The position numbers were made by a program, and so were the translations under genes. Below the pieces are notes generated by a model that was not told the origin of the DNA, did no database searches, and saw only the letters and a program-made list of their open reading frames with translations. From positions 1 through 64,000 of IMG/VR virus record IMGVR_UViG_3300035698_021037: DNA of 64,000 bases; one strand, 5' to 3'. This stretch comes from a virus. Below, in pieces: positions 9,272 to 17,232 of the stretch (position 1 is the first letter of the stretch; each line of letters begins with the position of its first letter).

Positions 9272-10471
9272 TCACTTTTCCTGCAACATCGCGATCAACT
9301 TAGCGAGAACTTCCGTTATGGTCTCGCGCACACCAACAGAATTACCCTTATAGCCAAAAGACAGGATACACCCATAAACAGAACCTTCTGGGTAGTTTGG
9401 CGCGGCAGGATGCAGCACGTTCACGTTATCCAAATTGACCAGTATCTCGTTATTGTGCGCATCAGTAAGTGTTACTAAATTTGGTACGCCGTGTCCCCTA
9501 TACGCCCGCAGGATCTCGCGCGCCGAAATTGGCCAAGTCTCAGCCTTTGGAGTCTCGGGTGTTACAGGCGCCGGCTTCTCAACCTGGGAGTGTGAATCGT
9601 AGGTCTTCGGAATCACGATAGGCGGCCGTTTGTCGCTCTCTGAAAAGAAATGTACGTGATCTTTCTTAGGCGTCTCTGGCGCCGCAGGGTCCGTATTCTG
9701 GATCACGGTCTTTGTTGGTACAGAAACAGCCGATGAGGTGACGATATTAGGGGGCTCGGGCCGGCGGTGCGACCTAACGTTTTGGGTAAACATGGTTTGT
9801 TCAAGAAGCTTCACTTCCAGAATAACACCATGTTCTCTGAGCTCCTCGAAAGACTTCACAATGCTAAACCTTCCGAGTCCGCCAATAACTCCCATCCCGT
9901 GGTTACGTCCAAGACAAGAACAGTCGGAGTAATCAGTAAGGGAATTCAAACAAGTGGGAGAGCACTTTATCTGCAAACGCTTGGGCTGAATAACGTAGAT
10001 ACGATTGAAACGGCGCAAAGTACGCTGCGTGATAAAATAGAACCAGGCACGAGAAAGTTTCCAATAATTCTCGACTTTCAGCCACTCAGCCGACGGACAG
10101 TTGAAACGCTTGAGCCACTTTCTTTCAGACTCAAGACTAGCCTCAGTCTTTTTACCCGGCAGCCTCAGCAGCAAATCGCTATGCTTCGGCGCATAAACAA
10201 CTGGTAAGGCGCAATCTCCGCTCCAGATGTTGTTCACACAATCCATCGGCAGGCTTACAGCAGGCTTGGTTGCCGAATAACGATCGGACTTCACTACGTC
10301 TGCAGCGGCCCTAAAAGCATAGTTGACCGCGCTGTCGTCTTTCGGTGTGTTCTCGGAACTCATCAAACTTTCTCCTTTGACCAAGTTAACGCTTTTTGGA
10401 ACTGCTCTTCCAAAACGATGTAAGGCAGCTTCAGCTGCTTTTGCTTTCAACGCCGCGTCTTCGTGTGACAT
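9272..10471 (-). CDS. Hypothetical protein with a C-terminal domain shared with the next gene upstream
   Basis: 399 residues. The central part has a cysteine cluster (CSPTCLNSL...CSCLG, near residues 165-190) that could bind a metal. A Pro-rich linker holds two related copies of a PAAPETPK/PVTPETPK segment. The last ~60 residues (VNLDNVNVL...FGYKGNSVGV..TITEVLAKL) resemble the whole 68-residue product of the neighbouring gene at 10471-10677 (INIDNIAYI...LARSGLWMISVLGTVKEIRNKL). That small fold recalls FlbD-like proteins, but the function is unknown. ATG 10471 overlaps the previous stop (TAATG) and has GGAG upstream. Confidence 0.75.
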   Translation of the reverse strand: MSHEDAALKAKAAEAALHRFGRAVPKSVNLVKGESLMSSENTPKDDSAVNYAFRAAADVVKSDRYSATKPAVSLPMDCVNNIWSGDCALPVVYAPKHSDLLLRLPGKKTEASLESERKWLKRFNCPSAEWLKVENYWKLSRAWFYFITQRTLRRFNRIYVIQPKRLQIKCSPTCLNSLTDYSDCSCLGRNHGMGVIGGLGRFSIVKSFEELREHGVILEVKLLEQTMFTQNVRSHRRPEPPNIVTSSAVSVPTKTVIQNTDPAAPETPKKDHVHFFSESDKRPPIVIPKTYDSHSQVEKPAPVTPETPKAETWPISAREILRAYRGHGVPNLVTLTDAHNNEILVNLDNVNVLHPAAPNYPEGSVYGCILSFGYKGNSVGVRETITEVLAKLIAMLQEK

Positions 10472-10677
10472 TAGAAATCTCCCAATTTATTTCGGATCTC
10501 TTTAACTGTTCCCAACACGGAGATCATCCACAATCCACTTCTCGCTAACCCGAGCATAAAAATGGAACACGTGCCCGACTCGCGACCGTCACTAATGTAT
10601 GCAATATTATCGATGTTGATGTAAGTGTGAGTAGTTTTACCCTCGTACAGAAGTTCCGTCACCTCGAGCATCTTCAT
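10471..10677 (-). CDS. Small FlbD-like hypothetical protein
   Basis: 68 residues, all predicted beta-rich, with the pattern THTYINIDNIAYI followed by an extended strand and a final helix (TVKEIRNKL). The pattern resembles FlbD-type small proteins (short strand, N-x-D-x-I, second strand, terminal helix) and matches the C-terminal domain of the protein encoded immediately downstream. It could be a free-standing copy of a protein-interaction module. It is joined to the downstream gene by TAATG. Function unknown. Confidence 0.65.
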   Translation of the reverse strand: MKMLEVTELLYEGKTTHTYINIDNIAYISDGRESGTCSIFMLGLARSGLWMISVLGTVKEIRNKLGDF

Positions 10678-10720
10678 GTTTACACCAATATTTTTTCCTC
10701 TGTAGCGCCGTTACTACGTC

Positions 10721-10780
10721 TCAAAACCCAGAGTCCTGTTTTAATTTACAGGATGGATGAATCTTGATATCGTCAGGCAT
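10721..10780 (-). CDS. Possible 19-residue small protein
   Basis: ATG 10780 overlaps the stop of the 196-residue gene (TAATG) and has GGGAG seven bases upstream, so ribosomes probably start here. The product (MPDDIKIHPSCKLKQDSGF) ends at TGA after 19 codons. The -1 frame stays open to a stop just before the next gene and would extend it to about 35 residues. The gene may therefore be a real micro-protein, a frameshifted remnant, or only a coupling device. A six-pair hairpin lies inside it. Confidence 0.3.
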   Translation of the reverse strand: MPDDIKIHPSCKLKQDSGF

Positions 10781-11370
10781 TATGCCGCTCCCAATCCAAA
10801 ACTACGTCCCTCTACTGAAATCTCACCAGGACAAACGTTTTCAATTATCCAATAGACTGCTTGAGTTGTTCTCCTACTAACGTTATCTGCAAGATTATCG
10901 TATGTAACCGTATCAAGCGCGTCTTTTAGCCTACCTTTAGCGGCCCAAACTCCGGGAAGATACCATATCTCCCATCGACGGCCATCTTCTCCCGTTCGGC
11001 TACGGAGGCATTCAAAGCCACAGCTTTCCATAATCTTGGCCTTATTCTGATAAGCATCACTCTTCTTACCCGTCGAAGACCCGATTAAGTGTTGTACGTA
11101 AATAGGCGAAAAATTTTTACATCTATCTCCACATCGAAGATAAGTATTCCCAGAGAAATATGGAAATAGATCAGGGTCTGGCGTCGAGATAGGAAGAGGT
11201 TCATAGTAAGGTACTTTTCGCATCCCTCCATTTCCGTCGCTACATACCCAGCTCTCGCCAAGCAAACAAGCTTCAATTGCAGTCATATCAAACTTCGTGA
11301 GCTCTGAAATCGTCATGCTACAGTTGTTGCGGCTAGAATCCTTACCATAAGTTCGTGTGACAATTCTCAT
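10780..11370 (-). CDS. Hypothetical protein
   Basis: 196 residues with ten or so scattered cysteines, including LRCGDRCKNF and SCGFECLRSR, which could bind zinc. The second half (RRWEIWYLPGVWAAKGRLKDAL) looks like a small alpha/beta domain. No known family is recognised. Its start overlaps the stop of the Mre11-like gene (ATGA), so it is translated with the recombination nuclease. It lies between the two recombination-nuclease subunits and may be an accessory protein to that complex; this is inference from position. Confidence 0.7.
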   Translation of the reverse strand: MRIVTRTYGKDSSRNNCSMTISELTKFDMTAIEACLLGESWVCSDGNGGMRKVPYYEPLPISTPDPDLFPYFSGNTYLRCGDRCKNFSPIYVQHLIGSSTGKKSDAYQNKAKIMESCGFECLRSRTGEDGRRWEIWYLPGVWAAKGRLKDALDTVTYDNLADNVSRRTTQAVYWIIENVCPGEISVEGRSFGLGAA

Positions 11371-12473
11371 TCCAAAGCTACCCCCATAGCGTCGCGCTGT
11401 ACCGCCAACACGTTACGTACCTCCTCCACGTTGTTTGTCCTCAGCAGACGCACCAGGAACCCGTGAAGCTCATTCTCGCTAGTCTTATCGACAAGTTGAT
11501 CGAGACAGGTTTCAGCAGAGACCTTATTAGGGGCGACGTTGTCAATTATCTTACCGTTCGAAACCAGCTCGGGACGAATAGGTACAAGCCAACGCTCGCA
11601 GCCTCGATCGTTACACGCTGAGTTTAAATCCTCCTGCGCATCTTCTATGTCTGATTGAAAAATAACGACGACATAGGGCTTAGCTACCTCCTCAGGGAAG
11701 CTAGGGTCTGAGTCTCTGGGATCAGGAATTGATGTTCGAATAGTCTCGCACGTTGCTTTGAGTGTTTCCTTGCTAACAACTGTACCTCGATAAAATGGAC
11801 GTGTCGCCAAGGGGATTCTCGTGATCTTGTTGTCCTTCCAAAGAATCACGGACTTATCTGGTGGCTCGTCAATCGCTTGAAGATTCGTCGTTCCCACGTA
11901 GTAAAAAGAATGACCTCCTATATTAAAGGTGTAGTCATGATGAATGTCGCCCATAAGAATGAGCTTAACATGCTCTGGAATCTGCGAAGCTTCAAAGTCC
12001 CAAGCAGTGTTTCCAATGTCATCCTCGAAAGGAAGAGCTTGTTTGAACGCTTGATGAAGACAAAGAGCTCCAGCTTCCTTAGGGATATGCTTCAGATCTT
12101 CCGCGAGTGTCTCTGGATCTCGGTAGTCGAGAAAGTACGTGTTTTCATCAAAGAGACACATCTTTTTATTCACGTGGATAATATTCTGATGAGACTCTAC
12201 CCAGGGAGGATCAGAAAGATCGTGTTGTCCTTGAATCGCATAGACGGGCACTCCACCTTTTTGAAGTCGATCCATCTGTGTATGAAACTCGATGACTGTT
12301 CGACTGTCTAACTTCTTCGCGTCGAAGAGATCACCTAAAATAACCAGAGACTCTTTTTCTCGAAGACAGATATCAACAATCTGTTTCAAAGCAAAATAAC
12401 CATCTCCTCGCAATGATGGATGACGTGACCATGTATAAGGGGCAAGATGATTGTCGCCTGTAACAATAGGCAA
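11367..12473 (-). CDS. Mre11/SbcD-like recombination nuclease
   Basis: 368 residues. The calcineurin-like metallophosphoesterase motifs are all present in order: GDNH near residue 6 (I), GDLFDA near 47 (II), GQHD near 82 (III), LHQ near 139 (IV), GDIHHD near 175 (V) and the final GTTN near 195. This is the Mn-dependent nuclease partner of the Rad50-like ATPase at 7102-9213 (T4 gp47 equivalent). The start is TTG at 12473, with AGGAG seven bases upstream; translation from this codon keeps the motif I histidine region near the N-terminus as usual. The first motif has D-N-H where many members have D-x-H, so the active site looks intact. Confidence 0.9.
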   Translation of the reverse strand: MPIVTGDNHLAPYTWSRHPSLRGDGYFALKQIVDICLREKESLVILGDLFDAKKLDSRTVIEFHTQMDRLQKGGVPVYAIQGQHDLSDPPWVESHQNIIHVNKKMCLFDENTYFLDYRDPETLAEDLKHIPKEAGALCLHQAFKQALPFEDDIGNTAWDFEASQIPEHVKLILMGDIHHDYTFNIGGHSFYYVGTTNLQAIDEPPDKSVILWKDNKITRIPLATRPFYRGTVVSKETLKATCETIRTSIPDPRDSDPSFPEEVAKPYVVVIFQSDIEDAQEDLNSACNDRGCERWLVPIRPELVSNGKIIDNVAPNKVSAETCLDQLVDKTSENELHGFLVRLLRTNNVEEVRNVLAVQRDAMGVALE

Positions 12474-12530
12474 ATCTATTCTCCTTTCCGGTTAAAGCTG
12501 AGAGTCTAAAAGGGGCTTTAGGGTTCAAAA

Positions 12531-12604
12531 TAAACATTCTTGTAAAGAATGTTATGGTAAACAAACTACTTACTTACCATAACATTACTTAAAAGTAATG
12601 TTTA
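12531..12604. repeat. AT-rich double palindrome (inverted repeat of hairpins)
   Basis: Two near-identical 30/31-base arms (12531-12560 and 12574-12604) are inverted around a 13-base spacer. Each arm is itself a hairpin: AACATTCTT/AAGAATGTT in the left and AACATTACTT/AAGTAATGTT in the right; TTATGGTAA/TTACCATAA pairs between arms. The whole can form one long stem or a cloverleaf. It sits in the 132-base gap between the stop of the 284-residue gene and the start of the Mre11-like gene and is far more AT-rich than its surroundings. It could be a regulator site, an mRNA structure or an origin element. Confidence 0.85.
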
Positions 12605-12605
12605 C

Positions 12606-13460
12606 TTAAGAGATTAGAGGTTTATTTTTACATATAAGTGTATACGTCCTAAGTCCTTTCAGTTGGTTGATTAATGTAGTAAAGTCTTTAGCTGTTAACC
12701 TTCTTTCAGTACTCTCGTTACTAAGATCAGGAAAAAGGAGGTTCATATTTGAATTAAGTAGCTTTTCCGGATATCTGGCTTTGATATAACGACGTTTAAG
12801 GGTTAGCCGATGGGATCCCGTTTTTATTTCCATGTCCGTTAAATCGTCTGGACGAACACAACTATCTGAAATTGCTCTTAAATCTGCTCTCCAATTATCT
12901 TTTTCTGGGTAAACTGAGAACTGAATGACTGTGGGCACGTCCGTAATCCTCTTCACAGTACGCGAGAAGGCCTGTCTCAGAGCCCTGAACGTATCCAGAG
13001 GGGGTTTGTGAGGAAAAGACATACCCGCGCGAAAATACACTCGTTTTTCCGCGCTACCTGGAGACAGATAAGTCGAGAATTTTAGGACAGCGCGTAAATT
13101 ACAGAACACACAGGCACGAGATTTGCATGTGTGTATGGGTCCGTCTCGAAGCTTCGGAATGAAGATCGAATCTGGAAGAGTGCAATTCATCATGTTCCAG
13201 GTAAGTGAGGGATCTAACTGTTTCAACTTATGCAAAGGTAAAACAGCGTCTCTCCAAGCATGAAACGTAACAAGCATGGCTTTTGCGTATAAAGTTTCGT
13301 GCTCGCCAAGGCCAGAAAGGTTTGTATGCGCGGTGTAGGGAGATTCTTTAAACGCGCGCATGATCTCCCCAAACCGGGGCTGAAACATGAATTTCCATAC
13401 CCTCCATCGCCATGGATTCATGGAAAAAGGCTCTTCAATTATCCACCTGACGGGTTTCAT
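12606..13460 (-). CDS. Hypothetical protein with a Cys cluster
   Basis: 284 residues, basic, Trp- and Arg-rich near the N-terminus (NPWRWRVWKFMF). A compact cluster CKSRACVFC near residue 110 could hold a zinc ion. The C-terminal part is basic (TLKRRYIKARYPEKLL) and may contact nucleic acid. No family is recognised. The start overlaps the preceding stop (ATGA), and the stop is followed after a few bases by the double palindrome, which may end or protect its mRNA. Confidence 0.7.
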   Translation of the reverse strand: MKPVRWIIEEPFSMNPWRWRVWKFMFQPRFGEIMRAFKESPYTAHTNLSGLGEHETLYAKAMLVTFHAWRDAVLPLHKLKQLDPSLTWNMMNCTLPDSIFIPKLRDGPIHTCKSRACVFCNLRAVLKFSTYLSPGSAEKRVYFRAGMSFPHKPPLDTFRALRQAFSRTVKRITDVPTVIQFSVYPEKDNWRADLRAISDSCVRPDDLTDMEIKTGSHRLTLKRRYIKARYPEKLLNSNMNLLFPDLSNESTERRLTAKDFTTLINQLKGLRTYTLICKNKPLIS

Positions 13461-13873
13461 TGCTCTTCAATATCGGGTAATGACGCTCCAACCTCAATGA
13501 TCCCCATCTGTTCCGCTAAAAAGTTGAGAGTTCCCATAGGTGGTACGCTAGACCAGGCATTCTCGGTTACCAAGTATATCTCGCATACCTGATTACGAAT
13601 CTTGAAGTTGACGAATTCTGCGAGAGCTACCCATTCACCTTCCTTCAAGTGTGTCTGAATCTCTCCAATAACGAGCTGTGCATCTGGTAATTCATCGAAG
13701 AAAAAGATACTACCTTGAAGCAGCGCCGGATCTTCTTGGTAGGTTATTTTAGGGTAGCAGCTGGAGTTGGTAAAATGTAAGAACGATAAGTAGCTACCCA
13801 ATTTCTTCCCGCTTGTTAGGTTACGAGAGTGGCGTAAAATCGATAGCTGTCCCACTGGAAATGATTTCGTCAT
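13457..13873 (-). CDS. Hypothetical protein
   Basis: 138 residues, mixed alpha/beta, with no recognised motif. A hydrophobic strand FFFDELPDAQLVIGEI and an acidic C-terminus (SLPDIEEQ) are the only features. It overlaps the end of the VWA gene by 53 bases and shares an ATGA join with the next gene, so it is part of the MoxR/VWA transcription unit. No good Shine-Dalgarno precedes ATG 13873, which fits translational coupling to the VWA gene. Confidence 0.65.
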   Translation of the reverse strand: MTKSFPVGQLSILRHSRNLTSGKKLGSYLSFLHFTNSSCYPKITYQEDPALLQGSIFFFDELPDAQLVIGEIQTHLKEGEWVALAEFVNFKIRNQVCEIYLVTENAWSSVPPMGTLNFLAEQMGIIEVGASLPDIEEQ

Positions 13874-15179
13874 GATTTACATCCAAGGTTGTAATCTCTC
13901 CCCACGAACAAATTGTATCTCGAAAGAGGTGTGTCGACATTCCCGTTGATGTGAGTACCCATAACGTTGGGATGGGTTGTTCAACGGGAGCTATACCTGC
14001 CCCGTCCGTAAAGTAGACAACAAAATCTGGTGGTGGGTAGAGTTCTGGTATCTTCTTAAATGCGGGACGGAAATCGGTCCCTCCTCGACCAGAGAACTTC
14101 TCGATCTTCATGTACCTTTTGTACTCCACGATTTTTGTGACCCCAGCGTCTACATGCATAACGTGCACAAACGTTCCACGTTCTGCAAGCCCTTTAACCT
14201 CTGGCTCGACATATTGAAGCTCTTGCTTGCTCATTGACATACTTGTATCAATAACAAACAGAGCTACAAGTCCGTGTTTGCGGATGCGTCCAAAATGTTG
14301 TGGACAACGTCTGGAGGGTCTTCGTTTACTAGGTACAATATCCTTACGCGCGTACTTGCCTTCGTACTTACGAAGATGAACGTACCAAGGTATCTTGGAC
14401 GGCTGTTCAAGAGCTTTAACGTACTCCTCAGCGTCCAGCGATTTAAATCCTCGCGCAACACTCTCTTTCAGCTCATCCGTTACCTGTTTAACAACGTTAA
14501 CGATCGCCGCGTCTTTAATAACGTCGGATACTTCATTGCCAGAGTCTGACTCATTCTCAAGGATAACTTCTAGCTTATACTCTCCGTTACCATCGTTGAC
14601 GAGCTTCATCTCAATCTTGTTCTTCACTTCTTCAATCCGACCCAAGATGAGTTTACAATACGCTTCGGTTGTCAAATTAGGGGGAAAGTTGAAGTCCTTA
14701 ATAAGCAAAGGCTTAAACGCCGAGGTAATAATAGCCGGTGCGTCAATAAATTGATTAACCACAAGATCAGCGGCTATTCCCTCTATTTCTATTCCATACT
14801 TATCCGCAAGTTTCCTACCTCGAGAGCCTACATGACCTTGAATAAAGTGAAGAGTTTCATGTTTCAGAACTTCTCGAAATGGGTTGATATCAAGCAATCC
14901 CAACTTCTTTAACGCAGGAAAACAGAGTCGCATAACCATGGTTCCATCTGCGATTACTCCAATAGAAGCAGGGGCGGGTATGCGTGGAGTATCTTCAGCT
15001 CGAATGTCCATGTGATGTAAAAACAGCGCGTAGCCAATGTCACCCTGATCCTGGTAATCTTTACCATGAAGTAGCGTATAGATGACACGACTAACTAACT
15101 TCTGCTCCTCTTCGGTTAGCGGCCGGCTACCCAACGGCTGCTTCTTGCGCTGCTTGTTGCTGTTGGTTGATCCAGTCAT
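13821..15179 (-). CDS. VWA-like / putative metallopeptidase protein (DUF2201 type)
   Basis: 452 residues in two parts. The N-terminal half has HETLHFIQGH near residue 105, an HExxH zinc-peptidase-like motif, in a context typical of the DUF2201 metallopeptidase-like family. The C-terminal half is a von Willebrand A-like domain: DTSMSMS near 308 gives the DxSxS metal site and GRGGTDFRPAF near 360 the threonine of the MIDAS. Such proteins are usually encoded next to a MoxR-type AAA+ ATPase, exactly as here (15127-16371, 53-base overlap). The pair is thought to act as a chaperone or remodelling machine that inserts metals or alters target complexes. The target in a phage is unknown. Confidence 0.8.
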   Translation of the reverse strand: MTGSTNSNKQRKKQPLGSRPLTEEEQKLVSRVIYTLLHGKDYQDQGDIGYALFLHHMDIRAEDTPRIPAPASIGVIADGTMVMRLCFPALKKLGLLDINPFREVLKHETLHFIQGHVGSRGRKLADKYGIEIEGIAADLVVNQFIDAPAIITSAFKPLLIKDFNFPPNLTTEAYCKLILGRIEEVKNKIEMKLVNDGNGEYKLEVILENESDSGNEVSDVIKDAAIVNVVKQVTDELKESVARGFKSLDAEEYVKALEQPSKIPWYVHLRKYEGKYARKDIVPSKRRPSRRCPQHFGRIRKHGLVALFVIDTSMSMSKQELQYVEPEVKGLAERGTFVHVMHVDAGVTKIVEYKRYMKIEKFSGRGGTDFRPAFKKIPELYPPPDFVVYFTDGAGIAPVEQPIPTLWVLTSTGMSTHLFRDTICSWGEITTLDVNHDEIISSGTAIDFTPLS

Positions 15180-16371
15180 CGTATGTCTCCGAAGCCTTAA
15201 TCATCTTTTCGTTAAGGGTCTCTCGCTTGGTAGAGAGAAAGGTGAGCATCTCGTTTTGAAGTGAACCACTAGAAATTGAGTTCAGTAACTCATCAGCCAT
15301 ATCCATTCGCGTATCCGCGATTACTTCCATGAAGTCAAAGAGATAGGTTTTTGCTTTCAAATCAATCTCTTTTTTGAGTACCTCAATATCTTGCTTTCGA
15401 GAGAGAAGCGCTCGCAGCTCGAAGCTAGTTACTCCAATCAGCGCTGTCTTTCCTTCTTTAATCCACTTTAAAATGCGGTTCATGTGAACGTTATGCTCAG
15501 ACTCGTCTGCGTCGAGGAACTGTGCGACTGAGATTGGATATAAGTCGGGGTTGTTTCCTTTTGAAATAAACGTGTTAAAAGCAACAGCAACGGCGTTACT
15601 AACGTTGATCTCAACCATCTTGATGATCAGATCTCTGCTAATATTCGCTTGTGTCCACTTTTGAAAGGAGTGGCCTATGTTGGCCCATGCGCGAGAATCC
15701 ACAGCATCAATAAATGACTGGTTGAGAAACAAGAATTGAAATAGCAGCTCCGGAAGCGTCTTGTTCCTACTCCAATAAAGAAGCTTCTCGCTAGCTTTTG
15801 GTTGTACAGGAAGAACCAGAAACCGCGACATCAGGGCCTCATCAACTGATTTGACAGTAATGTACTCAGCGGTTTCCGGGTTGGTCGCTGCGATCTGAAT
15901 CCAACCCGGGTGCATCTTCAACTCTCCCATCCGACCACTAATGATCATACGCAGCTGGTCTTGATGTTCAACGCTGCCAGAGAAGACCTCGTCATGAAAT
16001 AGACAACCACGTCCTGTAGCTGTGTTTGGTACTCGTCCAAAGCCGGGGATACCATCTGATGCCCTATGGACCGTATGACGATCCGCCTCACCGCCATTTA
16101 CGATTTCTTGAAGTCCAACATTATCTTCAAAAACCGTTGCTCCGACGTGCCAAGGTCCAAATTCCGCGTCCGCCGTATCACAAGCTTCTTCTACTACTCG
16201 ACTTTTACCTATGCCATGGCTACCGAGTAACAGTACTACCTTCCCCAGGTCGGGATGCCTGTCATCAACCCCGGGGATCTCCTTGAGTTCCGCCACTAAG
16301 ATCTTGTGGATTTCCTCCAGGCTGAAGCGTGTTGAGCTCTCCCATGCCTGTGTTAGCTTGCTCTTCGCCAT
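15127..16371 (-). CDS. MoxR-type AAA+ ATPase
   Basis: 414 residues. Walker A GSHGIGKS is near residue 50 and Walker B-like CLFHDEVFSG near 124; IQIAATNPE near 155 is sensor 1 and DEALMSRFLVLPV near 178 carries the arginine-finger region. The order matches MoxR/RavA-like ATPases, whose partners are VWA proteins. It should drive ATP-dependent remodelling together with the VWA gene downstream. The C-terminal ~150 residues are helical with charged pairs and end in a Gln/Ala-rich tail. AAGAAAGG precedes the ATG. The start lies inside the end of the gene upstream (107-base overlap). Confidence 0.85.
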   Translation of the reverse strand: MAKSKLTQAWESSTRFSLEEIHKILVAELKEIPGVDDRHPDLGKVVLLLGSHGIGKSRVVEEACDTADAEFGPWHVGATVFEDNVGLQEIVNGGEADRHTVHRASDGIPGFGRVPNTATGRGCLFHDEVFSGSVEHQDQLRMIISGRMGELKMHPGWIQIAATNPETAEYITVKSVDEALMSRFLVLPVQPKASEKLLYWSRNKTLPELLFQFLFLNQSFIDAVDSRAWANIGHSFQKWTQANISRDLIIKMVEINVSNAVAVAFNTFISKGNNPDLYPISVAQFLDADESEHNVHMNRILKWIKEGKTALIGVTSFELRALLSRKQDIEVLKKEIDLKAKTYLFDFMEVIADTRMDMADELLNSISSGSLQNEMLTFLSTKRETLNEKMIKASETYDDWINQQQQAAQEAAVG

Positions 16372-16708
16372 CGGTTACCTTTCTTACAGGTTGTTGCTGT
16401 TGCTGAAACATCATAACGCCGCGCTGACAAAATCCCGCCTGGAAATCAGAAATTTTACCTGATACAGCAAGAACATCCAAAGGGGACATAGTTTGAGGTT
16501 GTACAATCCAGGCCCCCGCCGGCGGATTTTGCCTATTGGACATCTGAGGAATCGCCCAGTCAATGATAAGCGCGACAGAGCGTATAGCAGGCTGTTGATC
16601 AAGTACTTCTTTAATCTTTACCTGAAGCTGCGTCATAACAACAGTATACGGATTGGTTTTTTCATCTTCTGCGCGTATTTCCTGCTTCGGTGTTTCAGAT
16701 TTTGACAC
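16265..16708 (-). CDS. Hypothetical protein, Gln-rich, upstream of the MoxR ATPase
   Basis: 147 residues starting with GTG (AAGGG upstream). The N-terminal two thirds contain a helix-strand segment (YTVVMTQLQVKIKEVLDQQP then SVALIIDWAIP). A run of five Gln and a Gly/Asn-rich tail follow, and the last 36 codons are read through the start of the ATPase gene in another frame. It is not recognised. As first gene of the MoxR/VWA unit it may be an adaptor, but this is positional inference only. Confidence 0.6.
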   Translation of the reverse strand: MSKSETPKQEIRAEDEKTNPYTVVMTQLQVKIKEVLDQQPAIRSVALIIDWAIPQMSNRQNPPAGAWIVQPQTMSPLDVLAVSGKISDFQAGFCQRGVMMFQQQQQPVRKVTDGEEQANTGMGELNTLQPGGNPQDLSGGTQGDPRG

Positions 16709-16725
16709 AATACGACCCTTCTTAT

Positions 16726-16872
16726 CTATGAACCTAATGACTGGGATTTCGCGAAGATGTAAATACAGCAGATTCCAAGAATAATCGCCAGGATGTTTTT
16801 ATCAATAAATCCCCAAGCGATAATCCCAAAGCCACCGACCGCTATAGCGCCTACGGTAAAATCATCATTCAA
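16726..16872 (-). CDS. Small membrane protein, 48 residues
   Basis: An open frame from TTG 16872 to TAG 16726 encodes an acidic N-terminus (NDDF), then two hydrophobic stretches (VGAIAVGGFGIIAWGF and ILAIILGICCIYIF) split by a short charged turn (IDKN), and a polar end. This looks like a hairpin membrane protein. The TTG overlaps the stop of the gene upstream and AGAGG lies seven bases before it. A holin-like or spanin-like role is possible, but no lysis gene is nearby to support it. Confidence 0.55.
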   Translation of the reverse strand: MNDDFTVGAIAVGGFGIIAWGFIDKNILAIILGICCIYIFAKSQSLGS

Positions 16873-17062
16873 GCTTTACCCTCTCGTCGTTATTTACGGT
16901 AATAACGCGAGACTCCACGGTATCTGGATCTAGCGCAGCGAAGTTTGTTTTCACAGGTCTTCGGTGAGAATGTAGCTGACCCATGTAATAAAGTGGAGAC
17001 TCTTGCCTAGGGTCTACTCTTCCCATACGCTCCATAAATGATCGTGAAGATCTTGTCAGCAT
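16865..17062 (-). CDS. Small hypothetical protein
   Basis: 65 residues, basic in the first half (MLTRSSRSFMERMGR) with a central His/Arg patch (HSHRRPVK) and an acidic end. GGAGG lies upstream of ATG 17062. No family is recognised. It is the first gene of the leftward unit that leads into the small membrane protein, the MoxR ATPase and the VWA protein, and it is divergent from the terminase. Confidence 0.6.
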   Translation of the reverse strand: MLTRSSRSFMERMGRVDPRQESPLYYMGQLHSHRRPVKTNFAALDPDTVESRVITVNNDERVKLE

Positions 17063-17085
17063 AATCGCTCCTCCGAAGTTAAATC

Positions 17086-17115
17086 TTGACTTAGCAATCT
17101 GGTTGCTTGTATATT
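17086..17115 (+). promoter_or_regulatory. Promoter for the terminase gene
   Basis: TTGACT (17086-17091) and TATATT (17110-17115) are each five of six bases from the bacterial consensus, separated by 18 bases. It lies in the 170-base gap between divergent genes and would give a leader of about 110 bases before the terminase start at 17233. The match suggests use of the host housekeeping sigma factor. The rest of the gap shows only a short GCTATAGC palindrome. Confidence 0.55.
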
Positions 17116-17232
17116 GTAAAACAATGCCTTACCGTTTACTGACGGAATAGGCGGGAAACAAGCTCAGCTATAGCTGTTGCGAACTCTTCAAACATACTGA
17201 CTATTAAACCAAACGGATTAGGAGAATTCATT

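Noticed and set aside
17063-17232. Minus-strand promoter for the 65-residue gene
   Set aside because: AT-rich hexamers such as TACAAT occur, but no -35 is found at suitable spacing.
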